From assembly GCA_013911195.1 (NCBI GenBank), contig JACETS010000020.1, forward strand, positions 1-22,192: 22,192 nt of DNA, given 5' to 3'. Every line of letters starts with the position of its first letter. Position 1 is the first letter of the stretch. This document shows, in pieces, positions 16,381 to 22,192 of the stretch. A program made the translations under genes and the position numbers. The DNA comes from Verrucomicrobiales bacterium (GTDB lineage: Bacteria > Verrucomicrobiota > Verrucomicrobiia > Verrucomicrobiales > DEV007). The notes under the pieces were generated by a model. It worked only from the letters and a program-made list of their open reading frames with translations. It did no database searches and had not been told where the DNA came from.

Positions 16381-17478
16381 TTATCTGTCGACTCGGGCAC
16401 CACCTCCACCGACAAGTTTTTCTACCTCTGCCAATGTAGCCATTGTGGTGTCTCCAGGGGTTGTCATTGCAAGGGCTCCATGAGCCGCACCATATTCAAC
16501 CGCTAGCTGAGGGTCGTTATATTTTAGGAAACCATAAATGAGTCCACTTGCGAAGGAGTCTCCTCCGCCGACTCTATCAAATATTTCTAGTTCAGGTCGG
16601 TGAGTTGCTTCATAAAATTCTCCGTCATGCCATGCAATGGCACCCCAGTCATTGATGCTGGCAGTTTTAACTTCTCTAAGAGTAGTTGCGGTTGCTTTGA
16701 AGTTAGGAAATTCAGACACTGCCTTCGTGATCATGTTCTTAAAATTTTCAACCTGAATGCCCGAAATGTTTTCATCTACACCCTCGACCTCAAAACCGAG
16801 GCAGGCAGTGAAATCTTCTTCGTTTCCAATCATGACATCCACGTACTTAGCAATTTCTCTATTTACTTCCTGTGCTCTTTCTTGGCCTCCAATGGATTTC
16901 CATAGGGATGGACGATAGTTCAAATCGTAACTAACAATTGTTCCGTGTTCTTTAGCTTTTTTGCAGGCATCAATGACTAGATCAGCTGTGGTCTCCGAAA
17001 GTGCTGCAAATATTCCTCCTGTGTGAAACCATTGAGATCCTTCTGTTCCAAAGATATGTTCCCAGTCAATGTCACCCGGTTTCATCTGGGAAGCTGCGGT
17101 GTGGCCACGATCAGATGTTCCTTTTGCTCCTCTAATTCCAAACCCACGTTCTGTAAAATTCACTCCATTTCTTATGTCTCTACCAATACCGTCAAATTCC
17201 TTCCATTGGACAAACTTGGTATCAACACCTCCTTGTAAGATAAAGTCTTCAATTAGTCTTCCTACCTCGTTTTCAGCAAATGATGTGACTATAGCCGTTT
17301 GCATACCAAAGCATCTTCTTAGACCTCGAGCGACGTTGTATTCTCCACCACCTTCCCATGCGTTAAAAGACCTCGCTGTTCTGACTCGTCCATCTCCGGG
17401 ATCTAGTCGTAGCATGATTTCGCCAAGTGAAATCTCTGTATAATTACATTCTGATTGAGGTTTTATTTGCAGTGCCAT
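16381..17478 (-). CDS. kdgK: PfkB-family sugar kinase, probable 2-keto-3-deoxygluconate kinase
   Basis: A 365-residue ribokinase/PfkB-family kinase. The N-terminal block GEIMLRLDPGDGRVRTARSF and the substrate loop WEGGGEYNVARGLRR (about residues 41-55) are typical of KdgK. The C-terminal PfkB signature is RVGGGDSFASGLIYGF, with the catalytic Asp near 307 and the anion-hole glycines before it. It should phosphorylate 2-keto-3-deoxy-D-gluconate to the 6-phosphate with ATP, the entry step to the Entner-Doudoroff aldolase. The adjacent mannonate-type SDR agrees with this substrate. No KDPG aldolase, mannonate dehydratase or isomerase gene is in the window. The C-terminus ends in an unusual Gly-rich tail (VGGGGARVDR). 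The ATG at 17478 follows an 83-base gap that contains no recognisable gene. Confidence 0.88.
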   Translation of the reverse strand: MALQIKPQSECNYTEISLGEIMLRLDPGDGRVRTARSFNAWEGGGEYNVARGLRRCFGMQTAIVTSFAENEVGRLIEDFILQGGVDTKFVQWKEFDGIGRDIRNGVNFTERGFGIRGAKGTSDRGHTAASQMKPGDIDWEHIFGTEGSQWFHTGGIFAALSETTADLVIDACKKAKEHGTIVSYDLNYRPSLWKSIGGQERAQEVNREIAKYVDVMIGNEEDFTACLGFEVEGVDENISGIQVENFKNMITKAVSEFPNFKATATTLREVKTASINDWGAIAWHDGEFYEATHRPELEIFDRVGGGDSFASGLIYGFLKYNDPQLAVEYGAAHGALAMTTPGDTTMATLAEVEKLVGGGGARVDR

Positions 17479-17561
17479 GGGGTGCCGATAATAGCGTTTA
17501 CTCTGGCCATGTAAAATGCTTCTGAGTAAATCACCGCATTTTTTTATGATATTGATTAGTA

Positions 17562-18650
17562 TTAGCTCTTTTGGAATGATTCAATAGTCCACTCTGAAAC
17601 ACCGATTTCTTGGGCAATATGGTTAAATTCTCCAATTTCTGCTTCTGAGAAAAGTAGCCCACCCGCCTCTTTAGTTCGATCTGCTGCTTGAGCAAAGTCT
17701 TGTCCTGGTAAAAAGATGTCTTCGTTACCATGTGATTTGATGTCTTCTATTACCGCACCCACATTTTCAATTTGGTTACGTCCTGCAGCGAAAGCGCCAC
17801 CGCTGACTGCTTCGGGGTGTATGACCTGAAAGTAAAAACTTGGAGTGCGTTTTTCTCCTTCAGGTATATCGCGTGACCTAAGGGTTGGTAAGGACCCTCC
17901 AATAAATGAGGCTAGAATTTCATTAATAAGGGCCATGCCGTAACCTTTGTGGGCGCCGAACGGAACAAGGTAGGTTGCCTTTTCAGGATCAGTGGTTGGG
18001 TTTCCATCTTTATCAACTGCAGCATTGTCTGGTAACTTTTGACCTTCTCTTTTTAATTGTTGAACTCTTCCCATTGCGACTACAGAAGTGGCCCAATCGA
18101 TAACGATTGGAAATCCTATGGCTTCGGATGTAGGAAAAGCCCAGCTGTGCGGGTTAGTTCCCAAGGTTGGAAATTTACCCATGAAGGGAACGACTTCGGC
18201 TAGACCTGCGGTGCAGTTCGTATAGGCAATGTATCCTCGTTTGGCTGCATCAAGAACATAACCACCTCCCCATAAATAATGAAACGCACTATCCACTGAT
18301 ACTTGACCAATGCCAAACTTGTCGGCAAGTTCTATGCATTTTTCAATAGCTTCGTAGGCTACACTTTGACCGAGTTTTTTATTACAGTTCCAAACCTCAC
18401 TGGCGGCAAATTTATTTTCCAATACCTCAATTTCCGAATTTGGAGTGCATCCACCGTTGCCAGAGCCAAATAATTCATCCAGATGAAGTGCTTTAATCGC
18501 ATTATGAGTTCGGACCCCATGTGTGGAGGCGAATGAGCAAAACCTAGCCGCATCTTCAGCCTCTTTTTGATTATAACCTCTATGCTTGTAGGCGAGCGAA
18601 ACAAGTTCGTTGTGTTGTTGTTCTGGAACAATATAAAATTCCTCTTTCAT
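17562..18650 (-). CDS. Ldh_2 (malate/L-lactate/sulfolactate dehydrogenase) family oxidoreductase
   Basis: A 362-residue NAD(P)-dependent dehydrogenase of the Ldh_2 family (PF02615), which is unrelated to classical lactate dehydrogenases. Visible family marks are the N-terminal THGVRTHN block (43-50, with the conserved His), the H-x-x-x-G-G-x-Y-x-x-x-A stretch of the nucleotide-binding region (about 122-136), and PFGAHKGYGMALINEIL in the C-terminal half. Members reduce 2-keto acids: malate, ureidoglycolate, 2,3-diketogulonate (YiaK) or (R)-sulfolactate (ComC). The substrate cannot be read from the sequence. It lies 10 bases after a D-2-hydroxyacid dehydrogenase and upstream of KdgK, which points to sugar-acid metabolism or interconversion of 2-hydroxyacid enantiomers. 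The length and motifs look complete. Confidence 0.9.
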   Translation of the reverse strand: MKEEFYIVPEQQHNELVSLAYKHRGYNQKEAEDAARFCSFASTHGVRTHNAIKALHLDELFGSGNGGCTPNSEIEVLENKFAASEVWNCNKKLGQSVAYEAIEKCIELADKFGIGQVSVDSAFHYLWGGGYVLDAAKRGYIAYTNCTAGLAEVVPFMGKFPTLGTNPHSWAFPTSEAIGFPIVIDWATSVVAMGRVQQLKREGQKLPDNAAVDKDGNPTTDPEKATYLVPFGAHKGYGMALINEILASFIGGSLPTLRSRDIPEGEKRTPSFYFQVIHPEAVSGGAFAAGRNQIENVGAVIEDIKSHGNEDIFLPGQDFAQAADRTKEAGGLLFSEAEIGEFNHIAQEIGVSEWTIESFQKS

Positions 18651-18660
18651 TGTTTTGGGA

Positions 18661-19629
18661 CTAAAAGTTGTTGGCTTGAGTGAAGTTGTTATCGCCGTTG
18701 AGATAAGAAATTAAATTGTTTGTAGCCATGCCGGCTTGTCTTGCTACTGATTCATGAGTTCTCGACGCTATGTGCGAGGTAATGATGCAATTAGGTGCAT
18801 TAATTAGGGGATGGTTTTCTTCCGGAGGTTCCGTATCAAGCACGTCAGTTCCATAACCGCCAACTTTACCGCTAACGAGTCCTGAGTTCATGTCATTTGT
18901 ATCTACGATTTCGCCCCTTGCACAATTAATTACAATGACATTGTCTCTCATTTGTTCAATTTTTTTAGAATTGATCATGCCATGAGTTTCTTCATTTAAA
19001 AAGCAATGCAATGATACGATGTCGCAATTGCACAATACCTCATCCATTGTGGACCCTTTTTCTACATCATATTCTTTTCCAAATTCATCGTCAAAGTATG
19101 GATCATAGGCAATGATTTTCATTCCAAATGCCTTGGCTCGAGTGGCTACCTCTTTTCCTATTCTTCCGAGTCCAATGATTCCGATAGTTTTGCCCATAAT
19201 TTCATTTCCTACCGGTTTTTTCCAACCTGATTTCCATGACCCTGAAGAAACTTCAATCGCATTGGAGTGAATTTTTTTTGTTAGAGCTAATAGTAGGCCA
19301 AAACAGTGCTCTGCAACGGTTGTGTGATTAACTCCGGGAGTGAATAAAACAGGGAGTTTTTTTTCGGTGGCATAGGTCACGTCAATTTTGTCTAGTCCTA
19401 TTCCGTACTTACTAATGACTTTTAATTTTGGTAATGATTTATCGATGACTTCTTGAGTTATAGCGTCATCACCACAAAGAAACCCATCAAATGAACCGGC
19501 TAGATCCAACATCTTTTCTTCTGGCAGTGGGCCTCTTTCTCGCACAATTTCCCAGCCAGTAGAGGCTAATAAATCATGATGTGGGCCGGGTGTATCCTGA
19601 TAAGAAGTTGTGGTTAGAAGTATTCTCAT
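18661..19629 (-). CDS. D-isomer-specific 2-hydroxyacid dehydrogenase (phosphoglycerate dehydrogenase-like)
   Basis: A 322-residue NAD-dependent dehydrogenase. The catalytic domain is split around the nucleotide-binding domain (about 100-290). The dinucleotide motif is G153-L-G-R-I-G158 with Asp176 after beta-2 favouring NAD. The catalytic triad is present: Arg238 (NCARGEIVD), Glu267 (DTEPP) and His286 (SHIASRT). The SHIAS sequence replaces the more common PHIGG. There is no C-terminal ACT domain, so it is not the long allosteric SerA. It is probably a catabolic or side-pathway enzyme rather than the serine biosynthetic one. It is the first gene of the four-gene cluster and is divergent from the small HTH-like gene across only 48 bases, which must hold both promoters if the GTG start there is right. 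The substrate is unknown. Confidence 0.92.
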   Translation of the reverse strand: MRILLTTTSYQDTPGPHHDLLASTGWEIVRERGPLPEEKMLDLAGSFDGFLCGDDAITQEVIDKSLPKLKVISKYGIGLDKIDVTYATEKKLPVLFTPGVNHTTVAEHCFGLLLALTKKIHSNAIEVSSGSWKSGWKKPVGNEIMGKTIGIIGLGRIGKEVATRAKAFGMKIIAYDPYFDDEFGKEYDVEKGSTMDEVLCNCDIVSLHCFLNEETHGMINSKKIEQMRDNVIVINCARGEIVDTNDMNSGLVSGKVGGYGTDVLDTEPPEENHPLINAPNCIITSHIASRTHESVARQAGMATNNLISYLNGDNNFTQANNF

Positions 19630-19677
19630 GTTTTATTATCTATTTAGTTTCGATATTTTGGTGTTCAGTCAAGCAAA

Positions 19678-19923
19678 GTGAGTGATAAAATACAAATGGA
19701 AGCCGGCATTCAACCCCTTGATCAACTAATGATCAATGAAGAATTACGTAATAACGACTTAGTTTCGGTTTCTAACGAAGGTCTTACCCATAAACAAGTT
19801 TCAAAAGGCAGAAAGGGAAGGAAGATTACAAAAAAATTGCAGCTAAAAATACTTAGAGCCTGGAATCATTTGAATAAACAAGATCTTTGTTTGGATGACC
19901 TTTTTAATTACGTGGGAAAATAA
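19678..19923 (+). CDS. Small basic HTH-like protein of unknown function
   Basis: 81 residues from GTG (19678), or 75 from an in-frame ATG at 19696; neither start has a Shine-Dalgarno sequence. The core (IQPLDQLMINEELRNNDLV, then LTHKQVSKGRKGRKITKK) has the helix spacing of an XRE-like helix-turn-helix. A very basic KGRKGRKITKK segment sits where a recognition helix or wing would lie, followed by a final amphipathic helix (KLQLKILRAWNHL). I recall similar small proteins in Verrucomicrobia and Planctomycetes but cannot name a characterised member. Its stop overlaps the next ATG by one base (TAATG), indicating translational coupling to the FAD oxidoreductase and methyltransferase. It may bind DNA as an operon regulator, or RNA in keeping with the tRNA-modification context; this is inference. 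Confidence 0.75.
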   Translation: MSDKIQMEAGIQPLDQLMINEELRNNDLVSVSNEGLTHKQVSKGRKGRKITKKLQLKILRAWNHLNKQDLCLDDLFNYVGK

Positions 19924-20918
19924 TGTCGAAATTTACTATAGTTGGTGGGGGGCTTGCTGGTTGTTCTTTGGGATGGTATTTAAAAAATAAGGGATATGAT
20001 TTTAAGATTATTGATCCATCCGAGGAAGTTACTTCGACGCTAATCGCTGCAGGTATCATTAATCCCATTACTGGTCCTAGTCTTACGAAAAGTTCAAGGC
20101 TCGAGGAATTATGGTCGATTGCTAAAGATTTTTATCATTCAATAGAAAAAGAGACTGGAGTAAAAATGTTTCGGCTCACTCAGGTTGTTCGATTATTTGA
20201 TTCTGATAGGCAAGTTGAGAGATGGCACCGTCGTCTTCTTGATCCAGAGTATAGTGCTTTAGTTACTGAGGAACCGTTAGGTCTGAGTGATTCTTTTAAT
20301 TCTGAATACGGAGGCTTTGTGACCAAATTTGGAGCACATCTAGATACCCGAGTTTTTATTCAGGTATTAAGAAAACTTCTCGAAGATCATTGGGTCACTG
20401 GTTATTGCGAAGAGCAAGTATTGGAGGGAACCACTATTTATTGCGAAGGAGTTCAAGGTGCTAAAAATCCTTTTTTTGAATGGGTTAAATTTAAACCTGC
20501 AAAAGGAGAAATTTTAACGGTAAAAATCCCTAGTCTTGTTGAGGATCGAATCATTGTCCGCGGCAATATATGGTTACTACCATTAGGGAATTCAATTTAC
20601 AGGGCAGGGGCAACCTATGATTGGAATGCGAATGATAATGAACCAACCCAAGAGGCCCGTCTAATGATTGAGGAGCGCCTACAAAAACTGATTAATGCTT
20701 CCTATGAAGTCATTGATCATGATGCAGCGGTTAGGCCAATCATTGATTCACGGCGAACATTAATTGGGTTGCATCCTGGTAATGATAAGATTGGTTTTTT
20801 TAATGGCCTTGGATCAAAAGGAGTTCTTACTGCCCCATTACTCGCCTCAAATTTGGCTGATCACATTTGTGACTCATATCCGATTGATCCTGAATTTGAT
20901 CTGAGAGGAAATATATAA
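19923..20918 (+). CDS. FAD-dependent oxidoreductase, candidate MnmC(o)/MnmL-like tRNA-modifying enzyme
   Basis: A 331-residue protein of the DAO/glycine-oxidase fold. The FAD dinucleotide motif G8-G-G-L-A-G13 is followed by Asp31 for the ribose. The block IAAGIINPITGP (41-52) corresponds to the conserved A-A-G-I-x-x-P region of this family, and GLGSKGVLTAPLLASNLADHI at the C-terminus closes the FAD site. The family oxidises secondary amines, for example glycine or the carboxymethylamino group of cmnm5U in tRNA by the C-terminal half of MnmC. The decisive context is the next gene: it starts right after this stop and encodes a YtqB/MnmM-type methyltransferase, which acts on the product nm5(s2)U. 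A role in converting cmnm5U to nm5U in tRNA is therefore plausible. ThiO-like glycine oxidase or D-amino acid dehydrogenase activity remains an alternative. Confidence 0.88.
   Translation: MSKFTIVGGGLAGCSLGWYLKNKGYDFKIIDPSEEVTSTLIAAGIINPITGPSLTKSSRLEELWSIAKDFYHSIEKETGVKMFRLTQVVRLFDSDRQVERWHRRLLDPEYSALVTEEPLGLSDSFNSEYGGFVTKFGAHLDTRVFIQVLRKLLEDHWVTGYCEEQVLEGTTIYCEGVQGAKNPFFEWVKFKPAKGEILTVKIPSLVEDRIIVRGNIWLLPLGNSIYRAGATYDWNANDNEPTQEARLMIEERLQKLINASYEVIDHDAAVRPIIDSRRTLIGLHPGNDKIGFFNGLGSKGVLTAPLLASNLADHICDSYPIDPEFDLRGNI
20904..20908 (+). promoter_or_regulatory. Shine-Dalgarno-like site deciding the GTG start of the methyltransferase
   Basis: GAGAGGAAA just before the FAD gene stop places a purine-rich AGAGG about 10 bases upstream of the GTG at 20919. 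It is the clearest ribosome binding site in the window and supports GTG as the real start. It occurs at an internal, translationally coupled gene, whereas leader-preceded genes here lack such sites. Confidence 0.45.
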
Positions 20919-21491
20919 GTGAAATCCACACAACTGGCTCATAGTCTGATTTCAGATAAACTTTTTGGAGGTGAAGTGGTGATTGATGCTACTGCGGGTA
21001 ATGGGCATGATGCTCTTTTTTTGGCAAATCTTGTCGGTGTTTCAGGGACCATTTATGCTTTTGATGTTCAAAAAGACGCCATTAATAATACGCGTCTCAA
21101 ATTGCAACAAATGGGCTATTCTGAGCGTCTTCGTCTTATTAATTTAGGGCATGAAAAAATGAGAGAAAGTATTTCTGCTGAGCATCATGGCCGCATCGCA
21201 GTTATTATGTTTAATTTGGGATATTTACCTGGAGGAGATCACTCCATCACAACGCTTAAAGAAACGACATTGGAGGCAATTAGCCAAGGTTTAGAGCTTC
21301 TCTCGCCGGAAGGAATAATGACGATTGTTTGTTATCCGGGGCATCAGGAGGGGAAAACAGAATCGATTTTGGTCGATGACTATGTAAAAAAAATGGATTC
21401 TAAAAAATTTGAATTTTTCAAATATATGAATGAGACAGCGTCAGAAGATGCTCCATTTTTGATTAAGATAAAAAAACATAACTTGTCGTAG
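20919..21491 (+). CDS. mnmM: YtqB/MnmM-type class I SAM-dependent methyltransferase (tRNA wobble uridine)
   Basis: A 190-residue methyltransferase of the rRNA_methylase family (PF06962). SAM-binding motif I is VIDATAGNGHDALFLA (21-36), and Asp49 (YAFDVQ) ends beta-2. The family signature FNLGYLPGGD (98-107) is followed by a Thr-rich T-x-L-x-x-T-T stretch, and the second signature CYPGHQEGKTE (138-148) is intact. In Bacillus the family member YtqB, renamed MnmM, methylates 5-aminomethyl(-2-thio)uridine at the tRNA wobble position to mnm5(s2)U. The GTG start directly follows the stop of an FAD oxidoreductase that could make its substrate. The length is typical and no residue in the visible motifs is missing. 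The family assignment is firm; the tRNA substrate is inferred from homology and context. Confidence 0.9.
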   Translation: MKSTQLAHSLISDKLFGGEVVIDATAGNGHDALFLANLVGVSGTIYAFDVQKDAINNTRLKLQQMGYSERLRLINLGHEKMRESISAEHHGRIAVIMFNLGYLPGGDHSITTLKETTLEAISQGLELLSPEGIMTIVCYPGHQEGKTESILVDDYVKKMDSKKFEFFKYMNETASEDAPFLIKIKKHNLS

Positions 21492-21530
21492 AGGTTGCTA
21501 ACTGCGGATCTATTGAGCTAATGTATCCAC

Positions 21531-22192
21531 TTGTCGAAGATACTTCAAAAGCTCACAAATTATTTTGCTCTCTGGGTACTCACCGGTGCAATCATTGCAT
21601 GGGTTTATCCTCCGTCATTTGCATGGTTTAAATCATATATAGGTCCCGGACTTGGAGTCATCATGCTTGGCATGGGGCTTACTCTAAGTTTTAAAGACTT
21701 TAAAGATGTTCTAAAGACTCCGGTCGCTATCGGGATTGGTGTGGGTGCGCAATTCATCATTATGCCAATCCTAGGGTTTTCATTAGCAAAAGGTTTTGAT
21801 TTAGAAAAAGATCTAGCTGTCGGGTTAATTCTAGTCAGTTGTTGCCCTGGAGGAACGGCCTCAAATGTGATTGCTTTTTTGAGTCGTGCTAATCTTGCTC
21901 TGTCAGTATTAATGACAATGTGTTCAACCTTCGCAGCAATTCTGTTGACGCCACTCTTGACCGATTTTCTTGCCAGTCAGTACATGAACGTTGACGCCCT
22001 GAAGATGTTGCTTTCGACTGTGCAGATTGTATTGATTCCAATCGTGCTAGGAATTTTTCTTAACCATTACTGCCCAAGGCTTGTTAAAGGAGTCAAAGAT
22101 TTAGCGCCTCTAATTTCCGTCATTGTAATTGTCCTTATTGTGAGCTGTATCATCGGCCTCAATAAGGATAAAATTATTGCTGCAGGTATTAA
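21531..22192 (+). CDS. Bile acid:sodium symporter (BASS) family transporter, N-terminal part
   Basis: About 220 residues, open at the right edge. The frame is closed upstream by TAA (21519-21521), so the only reasonable start is TTG at 21531 (reading MSKILQKLTNYFALW). Alternating hydrophobic segments give at least six membrane spans. The family signature CCPGGTASNVIAFLSRANLALSV is present in order, covering the conserved Gly-Thr-Ala-Ser-Asn of the sodium-binding region; IGPGLGVIMLGMGLTLSFKDF and TVQIVLIPIVLGIFLNHYCP match BASS/pantothenate-type members. It probably imports a small organic anion with Na+ across the cytoplasmic membrane. It follows the methyltransferase gene by 39 bases on the same strand, but a functional link to tRNA modification is not obvious. 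The substrate is unknown. Confidence 0.9.
   Translation, partial: MSKILQKLTNYFALWVLTGAIIAWVYPPSFAWFKSYIGPGLGVIMLGMGLTLSFKDFKDVLKTPVAIGIGVGAQFIIMPILGFSLAKGFDLEKDLAVGLILVSCCPGGTASNVIAFLSRANLALSVLMTMCSTFAAILLTPLLTDFLASQYMNVDALKMLLSTVQIVLIPIVLGIFLNHYCPRLVKGVKDLAPLISVIVIVLIVSCIIGLNKDKIIAAGI

Noticed and set aside
17069..17443. A 124-codon plus-strand open frame opposite KdgK
   Set aside because: The minus strand carries an intact PfkB kinase; the antisense product shows no recognisable motif.
17479..17561. A possible terminator or promoter in the gap between Ldh_2 and KdgK
   Set aside because: The only inverted repeat (AAATGC with GCATTT, 16-base loop) is too weak, and no T-run follows a stable stem.
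18661..19629. Serine biosynthesis SerA
   Set aside because: It lacks the C-terminal regulatory domains and lies in a sugar-acid cluster; short SerA forms exist, so this is a preference rather than an exclusion.

Overview
The window is about 22 kb of AT-rich bacterial DNA. It most likely comes from a marine or aquatic member of the Verrucomicrobiota, or less likely another lineage of the Planctomycetota-Verrucomicrobiota group. The evidence is the set of families present: a PSCyt1/DUF1549/DUF1553 cytochrome-like protein paired with a Tat-exported DUF1501 protein, a giant secreted CotH-kinase/lamin-tail protein, secreted proteins ending in the beta-rich tail with a YQVQYSDNL-type motif common in Verrucomicrobia, and a W-A-x-x-D/N-P repeat protein. 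Almost no start codon is preceded by a Shine-Dalgarno sequence. This is inference; no ribosomal RNA gene is present to confirm it.

Layout. Positions 1-52 hold the 3' tail of a plus-strand gene. Positions 49-6745 (minus) hold a membrane-anchored repeat protein, two related small membrane proteins, the DUF1501 protein and the PSCyt1/DUF1549/DUF1553 protein; the last four look like one operon read right to left. Positions 6868-12282 (minus) hold two large secreted proteins, the CotH/lamin-tail protein and a 325-residue protein. Positions 12323-14799 (minus) hold an ECF-type sigma factor, a single-pass protein with Spy/CpxP-like repeats and a secreted EF-hand, Glu-rich protein, closed by a strong intrinsic terminator. 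A secreted protein of unknown function (14965-15579, plus) is divergent from the sigma factor.

Positions 15586-19629 (minus) form a sugar-acid catabolic cluster read right to left: D-2-hydroxyacid dehydrogenase, Ldh_2-family dehydrogenase, 2-keto-3-deoxygluconate kinase and an SDR of the D-mannonate oxidoreductase type. It would feed hexuronate or aldonate carbon into 2-keto-3-deoxy-6-phosphogluconate, with the two hydroxyacid dehydrogenases possibly interconverting enantiomers of a 2-hydroxyacid.

Positions 19678-21491 (plus) form a tightly packed three-gene operon: a small HTH-like protein, an FAD oxidoreductase and a methyltransferase of the YtqB/MnmM family. The last two are good candidates for a split counterpart of bifunctional MnmC, finishing the mnm5U wobble modification of tRNA. 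A bile acid:sodium symporter-family transporter (21531 onward, plus) runs off the right edge. No rRNA, tRNA, insertion sequence, CRISPR array or prophage was recognised, and no stretch longer than about 165 bases lacks a gene.
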